Source: Iris pallida
Taxonomy: Eukaryota; Streptophyta; Magnoliopsida; Asparagales; Iridaceae
NCBI GenBank assembly: GCA_029216955.1
Contig: JANAVB010004022.1
Location: forward strand, 124,001 to 188,000
Direction of reading: 5' to 3'
DNA: 64,000 nt
The notes below the pieces were generated by a model. The model was given only the letters and a program-made list of their open reading frames with translations. It had not been told where the DNA came from and made no database searches. Position numbers and translations under genes: made by a program. Shown here in pieces: positions 32,767 to 46,687 of this stretch (positions are counted from its first letter, which is position 1; every line of letters begins with the position of its first letter).

Positions 32767-33522
32767 CTGCCAGAACCAGGACAAATGAACATAGAAGATG
32801 TCCAAATCTCAATTGGCCATAACTTCCTCAAAACAAGTCGAAATTCGGCGGTTCAAAAGCCAAAATTGGGTAGAATGAGATTTCCTACAACATAGGACCA
32901 TTATTTTTTGAAAACAACCAAGTTTGATAGATCAAAACCAAAAAAATCCATAAAATCCTAGTTTTAGAAACTTAGATCTACACAAAACTAGCAATTAAAA
33001 TAAAAAACTCCAAGAACTAAACTTGTAGAGAATGAAGAGAAGAACAATATAGACTGATAATATCAAAGAAAAAAATCAAGAATAAAAAATACAAGAATCT
33101 CTCTATTTGGTACAAGGTGTACTTGCCTAAATGTTGGTTGGAGGAAATGAAATGAAAAGTGAATGAGGAGAGAAAGAGGGGAAGAGAATATATATAGGGG
33201 TTGGGCTGACTCAAAGAAACCCTAATCTTAAGCATGCTCTTAACCATATGACTAATGACATGTTAAATACTTCATGCAACAATTAATCAAATTAATTAAA
33301 TAAAACCCTAACCACAACACGGTCCAGAAATCTTATCATCGAAGCAGTGAGCCACGCCTACAACCAAACAAGGACAAGGGGTAGCACACTATTCCGCGAT
33401 GCGATACTGTTCCATGCCATGGCCAGGTGCAAATACATGATACATGCAATAAAGATACAGGTGCCAGATATCATATACAGAAAAAATAAAAAATATACGT
33501 ATTTCGGGAACGGAGAGTGACA

Positions 33523-36362
33523 ACTAGGTCAAGTCCTAACCCAGACAAGCCTCACTAAGCCTAACCATGTCTACCTAGCATTCACACAAGTCACAACACT
33601 ACACAAACTATCAAACATATAATTACCTATATATACATATATATTCAATACACATATTGTATACACTAGTATAGGCAATCATTCATAGGCACACTCTTAT
33701 AGGTTATCATGTATAGGCAATGTCAAGTTTAATAGTTTTCATTCACATGGGCTTACATATTATCATGCATGATTATATATACATATAATATATATATATA
33801 TATATAGAGAGAGGTAGAGTGACAGTGGCATGTGTGTGTGTACCATGTGTATGTGTATATACAAGTAGAATATGTGTATGCAAATAGTAGTAGGGTGTGT
33901 GTGTTATATAGGTTATGTGTCCCAGGTTTTTAGTGAAGGTGTGGGTGAGTTTGTATGTGGTAGCAGTACATAGGGTTCTCAGTTTTACAGTGTCTTGTGA
34001 ACATGTGTTTCAGAAATCAGTGTAGCAGTAGTGTGTGTATACAATGTATTCTCAGGTTTTTAGTGAATGTGGGTAGGTAGCAGTTTACTTCACAGGTTAG
34101 GAAATGTGGGTGTGTGTGTATAATGGGATGTGTGTGTGAGTATACAGTAGTGTGTGTGTGTATACAATCGTGTGTCCCAGGTTAGTGAATGTGCGGTTAT
34201 AGCAGTAGATATAGGTGTCTCAGATTTTTAGTAAATGTGGGTAGGTAGCAGTTTACTTCACTGGTTAGAGAATGTGGGTGTGTGTGTATAATGGGATGTG
34301 TGTGTGAGTATACAGTAGTGTGTGTGTGTGTATACAGTGGTGTGTCCCAGGTTAGTGAATGTGTGGTTATAGCAGTAGATATAGGTGTCTCAGGTTTTTG
34401 AGTGTACATGTGTGTGTGTTGTAGCTGTACATATAGGGTGTTCAGATTTTATCATAGTTTAGTGAACATGTGTGTGTCGAATGTAATTCATAGGGTATGT
34501 TCTCAGTTTTTCATTCATTGCATTTTGAAAGTCCCAATAGCCAACTAACATGAATCCCAACAATGTAACTTAAACTCAGACATATATATGTGATCTAACA
34601 TGATAAATTAATCTTCTAAAATCAGTAAAAACACAATTTATATCTCAGAAATCATTTGATAGAACCTAGTATCAGATAATTTAGGGAAAACACAAATTGG
34701 AATTCGAATCTCAGTTAATTATCCAATTAATGGGTTGGTAAATGATAGTACACATGTGTATGTGTCATGCAAATGATTTGGTGTCCAAAAACTGGACACA
34801 AACGTGTCCAATACAAATCTAACACACGAGCAACACTAAAACAGTGCACTGTCTCATGCACGAGTTCACCACGTTCATGGACATGACATACGATACCAAT
34901 AACCTCGTGCACGTGTCCACGTGTTCGCCTAGGGTAGGTCTACGTGTCTAGAACCCTGATTTGTGTCTAAGTGGTGTCGTGTCTGAGTTACCATAGCGTA
35001 TCGGAGCACGAAACCTGAGCGTAGCAGTTCAGTTCAAAACCAGTGCACCACGAATATCGTGTCCGACACGACACGAGGAGTCATGAAACTGGGCGAGTGG
35101 CTTGTCAGTCACTGGCTCGACCTCCACACCATGTTTGGGGTCCACGTAGCCTGTGCAGTGAGCACGACACTTGTGGCAGCAGGACACTCGAGACACGATC
35201 TCGTGCTGCGTGTCCGTGTCAGTTTTCGACACAAAAATAACACAAAAATTAATTCAGACAAGTGGGGTTATGATCTACACATATAGGGCTGCAATATCAT
35301 TCAAATACATTTCGAAAATAGCAAAATAAATTCTATTGTGGCATTCTAACAAACACTTGTAAACGGAAACGGATACGTGTCCGATACAGATACGTGTTCG
35401 ATACGGATGCGAAATCAATGCAAAACTTCACCAAACATACACCACAGCTAGGGGACACCTAGATCTAGGCTATCATGCAAAGAAATCAAGATTAAATGAT
35501 AGTTTGAGGTGTTTACCTATAGAGTATCAATCACAAGGAAAAAGCCCCAAATAGGAAGATTCCTCTTGCAAGTCAAAAGCTACAAATTGTGCAAAATCTG
35601 AGATTTCTCTCCATGAACAGCAAGTAGAGTATGATTAGGTTCTAATGCAAGAGACTAGAGTCAAAAATGAATTAAAATGAAAGAGTTATGGAATAAAGAA
35701 GAAGGACCAATACCTCTTTCTTTCCAAAAGTTGTTGTGATGTAAAAGGAGGCAAGAACTAGGAAGAGAGATTAAATAGGAGGGATTTCCTAGGAGGCCGG
35801 CCATGTAAGGAAGGAATTAGGGTTAAGGTTATGACTAATGGGCTTGGGCCAAGTTTCAATACTAAATGGATCAATTTCTAAGTCAAAAAACCCATGCACT
35901 AAATCATTTATTCTCTATATGAAACTTGATTCAAAATAACTCAACTTGGGTTGACTTAAGTTAGACTAAGGTCCCATCATGCTAATCAAGTCACCATAGC
36001 CAAAGTCAACATCTAGGTTAGTCTTCATAGTCTCAACTAGCAAAGGTTAAAAATAACAACCATCACTCCAATAATTCAAATTAAATCCAAAATTTTCAAA
36101 ATAACCAAAATACCCTCAAGCTAAAATATTGCAATTAGTCATCCTAATCACATGGTTAGGTCCCCATGGTCATGGTTAGTCTCTAGGTCATGCAGTCTCT
36201 AGGATTTCACTAGTAAAACTCTAAATCAGTAATTACCAATAAAAATAGTTTTAAAATAATTAAAAATCACTAAAAATCATATCATGATTTAAATAACATT
36301 ATTAAATAATAAAAAATACAAAAGTTCAAAATTACCCTTATTTTAGAAAACTGGGTGTTACA
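33523..36362 (-). mobile_element. LTR of family C, copy 2 (cut by B insertion)
   Basis: From 33738 to its end it is the duplicate of 1-2696. It ends (minus-strand start TGTAACACCC) at 36362, inside the D LTR. The left boundary is the B insertion; 33523-33737 shows the C sequence that should lie just left of this window in copy 1. Confidence 0.85.
34057..34395. repeat. GT-rich tandem duplication, copy 2
   Basis: Two units beginning at 34057 and 34225 (168 bp apart), matching the array at 381-725. Confidence 0.8.
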
Positions 36363-37550
36363 CAACGTGCGTCGTGGGTAGTTTTGCTCGCGCAACTTGC
36401 GCGCAATCACTCCAAATGACTGTTTTTGCCCATTTGAATTATTTTGTAGCTAAAATTTAAAAAAATTCAGAACATGAAAGTTGTAGATCCTTGTCTTAGC
36501 TTCAAGAATCTTTCTGTCTCACTTTAATCAGAGTTCATATGCGATAATTTCAATCATAGTTTTGATCCGTTGGCATATTTTATATACTTGGCCGTTTTTT
36601 GAGGTTTTTCTTCGAATGTAATAAAGTCTTAGCATAATTAGATGATCTTGTACAATTAGAGGATAATTATACACCCTTTATACACCTAGCACTAGCAAAA
36701 ATTCAATTATTGATTCTATACCAAGTGGTTACTTTTTTTTATCCTACTCACATGCCATGATATAACTTTTATCAAATTCTTTCTTACATGCGATCCTTAT
36801 TGCCATGCTTTCTTTTTTTAGATAGTGGCCCGTCGGGGTACACTCATAATTTATGTCTTTTCTTTGCTTAACATGATAGTGGCCCGTTGTGGGGCACTCA
36901 TGATATATGTCTTCCTTCCTTTGCCTAATACGATAGTTACCCATTGCGGTGCACTCAAGCTACATGTCACTTCTTTGCTTAACATAATTGTGGTCCATCG
37001 TGGTGCACCCCTAACAAGTACTCTTAACATAATAATGGCCTATCGGCACTCTTGAACACGTCACTTCTTTGCTTTACATGATAGTGGCCCGTCGAGGCAC
37101 ACTCTTGACAAGTACTTTCTATATGACAAGTAAACCTAACATGATAATCTTGAATGTTGTTGCGACGGCTATCTTGACATGCTGAATAATAACTAGTCTT
37201 GACACCGTGGGTGTTTGTTCTTGAATGTGCTTGTATAAGCTACCAGTCTCGTCTCGCATCATGTCTAGGACTTGCATCCCTGATTATCACTGTCAGGGAT
37301 TCATGCTGAATCTGACTAGGTTAATTACTAGATTGATGAAAGTAGCTCATATAAAGAGCTGTTTCCAATTACAGGCGATCCCGTTATCTGGGCGTCTTGA
37401 ATAGACTTGTAGCCTGCCGTCGAGTAGGGCACATTTCCAGTCTACTGTCATGTGGGGCACTTCTTGAAATAAGTAATATGCACACTGTCATGTGTTGCAC
37501 TTTAAGTCACCTAATAATTCTTGATAACTCTTACATGAACCACGTCTGGA
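36363..37550 (+). mobile_element. D-family LTR, copy 2, left part
   Basis: Duplicate of 2697-3869, including the repeat array (36821-37140). Ends with target site CTGGA (37546-37550), beyond which element A is inserted. Continues at 50873. Confidence 0.78.
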
Positions 37551-40500
37551 TGTAAAACCCCTAAATTTCTACTATTTTTTTAATAAATTTGATACCGATT
37601 TTTTTATTTTGTATATTGTACGTCGCGTAGTTGCATTGTACGTCGCGCGCAAAATTTTATTTTTTGTAATTGCTCGACGAGTGCGAATATGTGCGAGCGT
37701 ACATATTTTTGAAAAACATTTTTTCTATTTTCGAAGCAATATAGATAATAATTATTTTTAGCTATTATACCAAAATTTTCAAGTCTATGATTTTAATTAT
37801 AAAAAGCCTTTCATTTATACAGTTATAATAATAAATAATTTTTCCTATAAAATGGTATATTAGAAAAGTATATTTATGTAAATATTATTTGGACATTCAT
37901 ATATATTTCGTAATTATTTATTAGTTTATTTTTAAATAGTAATGTAATTTTCAAAAATATTATTATTAGTATTTTTGGAAAATATATTTGAAATGATTGT
38001 GGCAAATTAAATCTTTGATTAGATTTTTAGATTTAATTTAAATAGTTTAAAGTTAAAGATAGAATTTTTAATTTGAGTTTAGATTATCTAGATTTAAATT
38101 AGAATTTGATTTGGATTATTTTTGATTGAATCGATTTAAATTGATTTAAATTAAATTACGAATTATCTAAATTGGGTTTAAATAAATCATAATCCTTATC
38201 CAACTGAAAATTTCCACATCCAATAAATAGGCAGGTACTCCTCCATAAATTCCTCACTTCCACAAAAATTTATCTCTACACATAATCGTCGTACATCATG
38301 TCGGTGTCCAATTCTTATTCCATCTTTTTACAAATATATCATCTTTTCCGTGTCGGACATATTCCGACACAATCAAATCCATAACCCTAGCCATTCCCCG
38401 AACGTCCACAGCCCGACCCTGACTTCGACCAACCACCATCTCTACCGTCGTCAACATCATCATCATCCCTGTTCCCCCTCACAGCCTTACAACCTCCCAA
38501 CACAACGCCGAAACCACCCGCGCTACCACGGCGGCCGCCCTGTGTAACCTGACCACTACTTCCCGGTCACCCAAACCACCCAGAGGCTCTCGCAGCCATC
38601 ACTACGACGACCAGACCAATTTTTCCGAACCACCACCGTACCATCAACAGCACCACCACGGCCACCGCCCAGGCCCGCACCACCAATACCTTCCTAGCCG
38701 GACGACTGCCCCTTGTCGCCGCCACAAAACAGAACTACCGCCACCATTACACTAGCCCAATCCTGCCGCCACATCGCCGTAGCCTCTGGACCACCTTCTC
38801 GGCACCCCCACCAACACCTCCACACATCCACCGGCGCCACCAATGCTCACCCGACCTCTGGCAAAAACCCCACCGACCACCACCACCAAAAATCCCCAAA
38901 TAAACCAATAAATAAAATACATGACCACCATCACCACCCCTTACCTGTCCGCCGCCGGTCGGAGATCCGCTGCCGCCTACCCTCGAGTCGTCGTGGCACC
39001 GTGCCGCTCTGCCATGCGTCGCCGTCGCAGCCACCTCTGATGCCCCGACCGCCTAAGCCTCCGCGCGCCGATCCCAGTCCCCGACCCCCTCTCCTCCGCA
39101 ACTCCGCCGTTCCTCCGCCCGCGCGCGAGACCCCCCTCTCCAATCGCCCCTTCCGACGAGCCTCCCGACCGCCTCCTTGCCTTTCCCCCGTCCCGCGTGA
39201 CCTCCACCAAACGCCGCACTCCACCCGCGTCTGCTCCTCCGCTGGACCACCGACTCCCCCGCGCGCTTCCTCACCGCCTCCCCTTCGACACGAGCCGCCG
39301 CCTCTCACTCCCGATTGCTCTTTCTCCCTCGACAACGCTTATCCCCCAAAGTTTTTCAGTTCTCCTCTCTCTCTCCTCTCTCACTTATGTAAATTCTAAA
39401 CCCAGTTACCCCCTCATGCTGAGGAGGAAGGACTCCTGTGGCTTTTTTTTGGTTTGTTTTGTGTTTTTTTCTATTAAATTTTGTTATATTTCTATTTTGT
39501 TTCATTTACAGTATTAAATATTAAATTAAATTGCCTACATACAATATATACTAAGTATTAGTATTATTATTATTATATTTTTCTACTATTATTACATCAG
39601 TATGGTAAAAATTAGCATATACATAATATATGGTATTATTTTAATTGGGGTACATTATAGATATAAATAATTGTATATTAATGAGTACATATATATTGTT
39701 TTACTAAATTCCTTCGGAATTCCTTCCGTCCATTTTCCTCGCCAATTCTATACTACCTTATGTCCACCATAACTAATTCGACCATCCTGGACCTAATAGA
39801 ACTGTCCATGCCACCATCAGAGGTCACCTTGTGTAGTTGTTGCACCGAAGTCGCAGTTCGTGCCACCTTGATCATCGCAGCACACCAGGCGTCCTACCAG
39901 GCAAGGCACCTTGCCATTTGCTGTTTATTTATTTTAGCTCATATTTCATGTATTATTCATTATTTTTTATGCAAAATAAATTGTGATACATGGCATAATC
40001 TGTTAGAACTTACTGTTCATTTATATTTTCTGCTATGTATTAGTTTTTCTTACACATTAAACATAGATTTAAGGGACCACCTTTGTGTATTGTATTCATT
40101 GGTCTTGACACGTTGTACCACAAAGTTGTGTGTCGCATGTAGAACACGGACATGTGTGACTGGCTGGCCACCGGTGCGTATAAGCCGTGCGATAGGAATA
40201 ACTGCTAATAGATGTTGCATGCTTAGTTGGACTTAGCGGTTAATAGAGGTTTTGTGTTGTGGATACAACATAGTAGGCATTGGGCGGGGAGAACAATTCC
40301 TTAGCGTATGGGCTTCGATGCACTTTTCCTTGTGACCCGAAAGCTCTGCTGGAGATACGGAATTGATGACCCATGATTACTGACGGCCACTGACGTTCTG
40401 CGGAACGTTATGCTCTTATTGATTGGGCCTCTAGTGCCCCAAGGGGGGATTATGCCGATCCTATTTAGCCAGGACCCATGCGTAGGATGGATTGTTCTTA

Positions 40501-41247
40501 ACTACATTTCACTTAGACTGGATAGGCCACCTTTATCTGTTAGGTACGAGTACTTTTGGTTTGGGTACTTGTATCTGACCGTGGCTTGGAACAATAACTT
40601 GTCGCGGATTAGTTCGTCAAATCTTGTCCTTGTTTGGTTGTAGGTGTGGCTTACTACTTCGATGAGAAGGTATTGAACCTTGTTGGGGTCCGGATACCAT
40701 ATTGGATTCTTAGCATGGAAAGATACGTCACCGTGAATTAGTTTACCATTTCCTGTCCTTGTTTGGTTGGGGGATGGTAAGCTAGTTCAATAGGTGTGTA
40801 TTGGACCATGTTATAATTCAATTGACTTATTTATTTGAGCAATATTTATTCAGTTTATATGGCATGATATTATGTGTCTTGTTACGTCCCTCTGAGGACC
40901 TGGTTATCTCGCTAGGTGTGCGCTTTTGTCTTTCGTAGGTGTTCTAGCTCTAGCCGTGGTCCTTTCTATTTCTTCGAGGATGATTGCACTTAGATCGTCT
41001 TCGCATCGCTCGCCAAACTCATTCCATTTTCCATATTTTTTTCTTATTTGTTGGTAGTGGATTTGTCTCCGTCCAACATATTGTATCAAGACAGTTCATT
41101 ATCTTTATATGATATCTTTTATTTATTTATTTTTGTGTGGATGAGATTAGTTATGGTTCTACTGTATTTTACAGCTTACGTATATTTATTATACGGTTGG
41201 CATGTCTACGTTTCTAGTCCTACGTATTTTGGGACTGGGGCGTTACA
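37551..41247 (+). repeat. 5' LTR of element A
   Basis: 3697 bp, TGTAAAACCCC to GGGGCGTTACA. An AT-rich start, a CCACC/CCGCC-rich middle (38400-39400) and a mixed tail. Matches the 3' LTR with by-eye divergence of several percent. Frames in the middle are compositional; none is called. Confidence 0.93.
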
Positions 41248-42515
41248 TATTTTTATGGTGGTCCATGCAGGTCAAGATAAATTGTTTGGTTACTTTACCG
41301 TACCAAGCAAGCCTGCGAATAGGATTAGAAGTCTAGGATCTCATCCACATACTTGACCTCTTTCCTCGATTCCATATTCAAACTATCGTTCCACTCATCG
41401 ACTGCATCTTGCTTGATTCCTTCTATCATGATTTTTATCTTCCCTTCGTGCTTGCTAGAGGTTAGACAGGTGATCCCTACTAGATAGATATGTTTCTTTT
41501 ACCCCAAAACACCATTAGTTTAGTTCTTTTAAGTTGGGTAGAATGCCTTGTGACCTAGCAATCCCTTTGTCCTTGTGACCTATATTAGCAAGTTACTTAG
41601 ATTTTAGAATTTAGAGGACCCTAACCCATCTAGCCAACCAAGGACTTGGACAAGAAGACTATAGGACGACTGTATAGAGACCAACACAGGATATAACTTA
41701 GAGTCTTAAGGAGTTTGAACTAATTCTACTTTATTTCAATCTTAATCTCGTGCCTATATTTTTACTATCTAGACTAATGATGCTATTGTAGCCTAGTTTT
41801 TGCAAGCTCAATTCTTTATCAAGCTTGTTCATGACATATGTTATTGGAGGCCTCCACTAACGTATTGTCTACTCAGAACTGGTGCATGATGGTCTGATCA
41901 ACCTAGTGCACTTGGTTCGCTTATATCTATCGTTCTACGTGGATGGGGACATAGCTGAACTTGTCCTTTAGAGTCCAATCCGTGACTGTCTTGGCAACTC
42001 CTTTTGAAATTTTTGGTCGTCCTTGAACCACGTATTCGTATTCGATAATATCGTCTTTTGAACTCCTTATTATTTTCGCCTTCACCTATTTTAGAAGGAC
42101 GAAGGTATTACACTAGAACTTCCTCTAGCCTTCCTATCGACTATGACCATTCTCACTCGATGTTGCTATACCTTCGTCCTAAACTACTCGTCCTTTTTTT
42201 CGGCCCTACTATGACCCTCTAATCTCTTAATTTAAAAGTAAGCCTAATTCGTCTCTTAAATCGTGCCCTCAACCTACTTTTAAAACATATCTTTTAGGCC
42301 GCTCATTTATTCTCTTGATATCATATTACTCCTTTGCATGTTATCATGACTAACTTTAAATGTTATCTTTTAAGCCACGGCTTGCTAATCGTATGTCGAA
42401 CATCATCTCTTTGTCTCGCCAAATAATTGATTGTTTTCCACCGATACCCCCTTGTGTCTTCTCACCCCTACTAATTCTTAATTTCGAGGACGAAATTCTT
42501 TTAAGTTGGGTAGGA
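41248..42515 (+). mobile_element. Interior of element A (noncoding)
   Basis: 1268 bp between the LTRs with no gag or pol homology in any frame. Starts with the PBS-like block at 41257 and ends with ATTTCGAGGACGAAATTC and TTAAGTTGGGTAGGA, the PPT region. A similar TTTTAAGTTGGGTAG also occurs at about 41528, hinting at an internal duplication. Confidence 0.85.
41257..41275 (+). other. Putative primer binding region of element A
   Basis: GGTGGTCCATGCAGGTCAA, nine bases after the 5' LTR end; the B element has the same block with one difference at the equivalent place. Confidence 0.5.
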
Positions 42516-44603
42516 TGTAAAACTCCTAAATTTTTACTAAGTTTTTTAAATTTGATACCGATTTTTTTTATTTTGTATATTGTACGTCGCGTAGTTGCAT
42601 TGTACGTCCCGCGCGAAATTTTATTTTTCGTAATTGCTCGACGAGTGTGAATATGTGCGAGCGTACATAATTTTGAAAAATATTTTTCTATTTTTGAAGT
42701 AATATAGATAATAATTATTTTTAGCTATCATACCAAAATTTTCAAGTCTATGATTTTAATTATGAAAAGCCTTTCATTTATATAGTTATAATAATAAATA
42801 ATTTTTTCTATAAAATGGTATATTAGAAAAGTATATTTATGTAAATATTATTTGGGCATTCATATATATTTCGTAATTATTTATGAGTTTATTTTTAAAT
42901 AATAATATAATTTTTGAAATTATTATTATTAGTATTTTTGGAAAATATATTTAAAATTATTGTGGCAAATTAAATCTTTGATTAAATTTTTGGATTTAAT
43001 TTAAATAGTTTAAAGTTAAAGATAGAATTTTTAATTTGAGTTTAAATTATCTAGATTTAAATTGGAATTTGATTTGGATTATTTTTGATTGAATCGATTT
43101 AAATTAAATTACAAATTATCTAAATTGGGTTTAAATAAATCCTAATCCTTATCCAACTGGGAATTCCCACATCCTATAAATAGGCATGTACTCCTCCATA
43201 AATTCGTCGTGCATCGTGTCGGTGTCCAATTCTTATTCTACCTTTTTACAAATACATCATCTTTTTCGTGTCGGACATATCCCGACATAATCAAATCCAT
43301 AACCCTAGCCATTCCTCGGCCGTCCACAGCCCGACCCCGACTTCGCCCAACCACCATCTCTACCGTCGTCAACATCATCAACATCCTTGTTCCCTCTCAC
43401 AGCCTTACAACCTCCCAACACAACGCCGACACCACCCGTGCCACCACGACGGCCGCCCTGTGTAACCCGACCACTACTTCCCGGTCACCCAAACCACCCA
43501 GAGGCTCTCGTAGCCATCACTACGACGACCAGACCAATTTTTTCAAACCACCACCGCACCATCAACAGCACCACCACGGCCACCGCCCAGGGCCGCACCA
43601 CCAATACCTCCATAGTCGGACGACCGCCCCTTGTCGCCGCCACAAAACAGAACCACCGCCACCATTACACCAGCCTAATCCTGCCGCCACATCGCCGTAG
43701 CCTCTGGACCACCTTCTCGGCACCCCCACTAACACCTCCACACATCTACCGGTGCCACCAACGCACACCCGACCTCCGGCCAAAACCCAACCGACCACCA
43801 CCACCAAATAAACCAATAAATAAAACATATGACCACCATCACCACCCCTTACCTGTTCGCCGTCGGCCGAAGATCCGCTGTCGCCTACCCTCGAGTCACC
43901 GTGGCACCGCGCCGCTCCGCCATGCGTCGCCGTCGCAGCCACCTCTGCTGCCCCGACCGCCTAAGCCTCCGCGCGCCGAGCCCAGTCCCCGACCCCCTCT
44001 CCGCCGCAGCTCCGCCGTTCCTCCGCCCGCGCACGAGACCCCCCTCTCCAATCGCCCCTTCCGGTGAGCCTTCCGACCGCCTCCTAGCCTTTTCCCCGTC
44101 CCGCGTGAACTCCACCAAATGCCGCACTCCACCCGTGCCCGCTCCTCCGCCGGACCAACGACTCCCCCGCGCGCCTCTTCACCGCCTCCCCTTCGCCGCG
44201 AGCCGCCGCCTCTCACTCCCGATCGCTCTTTCTCCCTCGGCTCCGCTCATCCCCCAAATTTTTCCAGTTCTCCTCTCTCTCCTCTCTCACTTATGTAAAT
44301 TCTAAACCCACTTACCCCCTCGTGCTGAGGAGGAAGGACTCCTATGGCTTTTTTTTTTAGTTTGTTTTCTTTGTTTTGTGTTTTTTTTATTAAATTTTGC
44401 TATATTTCTATTTTGTTTCATTTACAGTATTAAATATTAAATTAAATTGCCTACATACAATATATACTAAGTATTAATATTATTATTATTATATTTTTCT
44501 ACTATTATTACATCAGTATGGTAAAAATTAGCATATACATAATATATGGTATTATTTTAATTGGGATACATTATAGATATAAATAATTGTATATTAATGA
44601 GTA

Positions 44604-44854
44604 TTATTATTTTATTTTATTTATATCATTAGTTTTAATAATATTATATGGTATTCTAAAAATTGGTTTTCCTTACTTAAAAGTATTATTTTTCAAATTT
44701 AATATATATAGCTTTCTACCTATAGTTGTAATTTTAACAAACTTAGCGTTTGTGGTAAAACTAGTTCTTTAGATTTAGTATTATATAAATTATTTTTAAA
44801 CTAGCAAAAATGTACCTTTCAAGGTTTATAGAATATTTTCTAAAACTATATATA
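44604..44854. other. 251-bp segment present only in the 3' LTR of A
   Basis: The 5' LTR reads GAGTACATATATATTG across this point (39683-39700). The segment is AT-rich with no clear terminal inverted repeats or target duplication, so a deletion from the 5' LTR is as likely as an insertion here. Confidence 0.7.
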
Positions 44855-46616
44855 CATATATATTGTTTTACTAAATTCCTCCGGCATTCCTTCCGTCCAT
44901 TTCCCTCGCCAATTCTGTCATGACCCACACCCACTGTGAGGGTACGAGAACGTAACAACGTCCAGCCTACGCCGTAGTGTCGGCGGTAGAACGCTGTCCT
45001 AGGTCACAACATCTAACAATATAAGGTACCTGAACAGTATATACACTCCGAATGGAGGTGACATAACAGAACAGTCTCAATCACATCTAAGGCAGATACA
45101 GAATAGTAAAGGTAGATAGATAGATCAAAACCACAATGTCAAACAAATAAGAGAGAGAGAGAGAATCTAAGTGTCTAAGATAACAACTCAAGAAACATCC
45201 AACTCAATACAAGTCTCTAAATATATACAACATCTCAGAACAACAACTGAAAGTCGAATAAATAATACTGGAAAAATAAGATATAGCCTAGCTATCTAGC
45301 CTAGACTATGGAAGTAGCATCCTGTACTATAGCTGGGTCCTCCAGAGGAGCCAGGTCGCAAGTGTCGTCTAAGCCTGCTCCGTAATAGGTGGTGCATAGG
45401 GCCTCATCCTCATCCTCTGTAATATTTTCAATGGGTCCAGTCAGGACAGGAACAAGCACAATACATCTCACGCAGTTCATATCAAGTTAGGAAAAATAAA
45501 ACATGCAATAGAGTAAGATACATGAAATGCTGAAAAGAGAATATATGAAGTAAAGAAGATAACTGTAAGGAAATATCTACTATAAATAGAGAACTAGCAG
45601 TGACTAGTGAGTCAGAGTAAAATATAGACATGTGAATGGCATAGGAAGATTCATGACTACAGCTAAGAGTGATTCATGACTACAGCTACTTGGATATTAT
45701 TCACATGCCTATTTCTACTCCCCCATCCCCAATCAATACACAAAGATTTGTTCAAGTTATGTTAAGATTCATCAAACTTCACATGGCTCATAAAATGAGT
45801 GATACGTGAAGGTGATTCATGATGGCTCTGTGAACATGAGAGTACATGTGTCACAAGCGATTCGTAAATCAGTGAAAGCATAGAGATACGTGATGATTCG
45901 TGAAACGCACAAAACATACAATATCTGTTGCTCCCGAGGGGGATAACATCTCATGAAAAGATCTATATAGTACCAATCCGTGCTACCAATGTGTCAGCAT
46001 CAAGTAAAGTAATCGAGAGCAAGAATATAAATCCTAGCAAGTATGAAACGGTCAGAGAATATATTCGCTTGATAACTGAATGTCCGAAGAGGGTGTACTG
46101 CCTGAGGAGAGGTGTCTGTCTCCTAATCAGAGCAACACAAGTTACAACATGTCTAAAATGAAGTAATTGAACATTACGATACATTCTACATGATTCTAGG
46201 TCAATCTAGGCCAAAGTCAACCCTGGTCAACTTCAGTCAACTATAAGTCAAAGTTAGGTCAACTAGGCCAACCTAGACTCAATGAAGTCTCACTAGGCCT
46301 AAACAGTCTACCCTAGCAAGTACACACCATACACTAGTCTATAGGATATTACACATGTGTATATTTCATATACACAATACCACCCAAGAGTACCCTAGGC
46401 TATGTCATCTAGGTTATAGGCCATAGGCCCTATCCCATAGGCAAATAGCCATACACTAGTCTATACATCTAGGTACACATTACCTACATAGACTATACCT
46501 ATATTGAATCACAATCACATATAGGCCAATACATACACTCCATATACATATAACTATATGCACATATAGGTATATATCAATGGGAAACTCTATTTACACA
46601 TTCACTAGGTTAGATA

Positions 46617-46617
<1 letters not shown>

Positions 46618-46686
<69 letters not shown>
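46618..46686. repeat. (CA)n then (TA)n microsatellite in LTR C
   Basis: About 25 CA units followed by about eight TA units. Its surroundings (46690-47110) are GT-rich, like 140-840. Confidence 0.95.

Positions 46687-46687
<1 letters not shown>

Larger units (their letters stand above)
24852..33522 (-). mobile_element. B element: gag-only chromovirus-like LTR retrotransposon (nonautonomous)
   Basis: Minus-strand element. Its 5' LTR is 27212-33522 (interrupted by solo LTR G), interior 25097-27211, and 3' LTR remnant 24852-25096. The two LTRs match over the first about 245 bases (24852-25096 and 33277-33522). The interior has gag and the PPT region but no protease, RT, RNase H or integrase; 25131-25729 is noncoding. 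It is inserted in C copy 2; ACTAG at 33523 is one side of the expected target duplication. Confidence 0.82.
27212..33522 (-). repeat. 5' LTR of B element, interrupted by solo LTR G
   Basis: Starts TGTCACTCTCCG at 33522 (minus strand) and ends TACTGGGGCGTGACA at 27212. Without G and its target duplication it is about 2.7 kb. It has a tandem array at 32498-32766 and no credible gene. Confidence 0.82.

Noticed and set aside
32339..32895. 149- and 125-codon frames with repeated Cys-Gly-Thr-Met-His text
   Set aside because: Direct translation of a tandem DNA array in the B LTR; not a metal-binding repeat protein.
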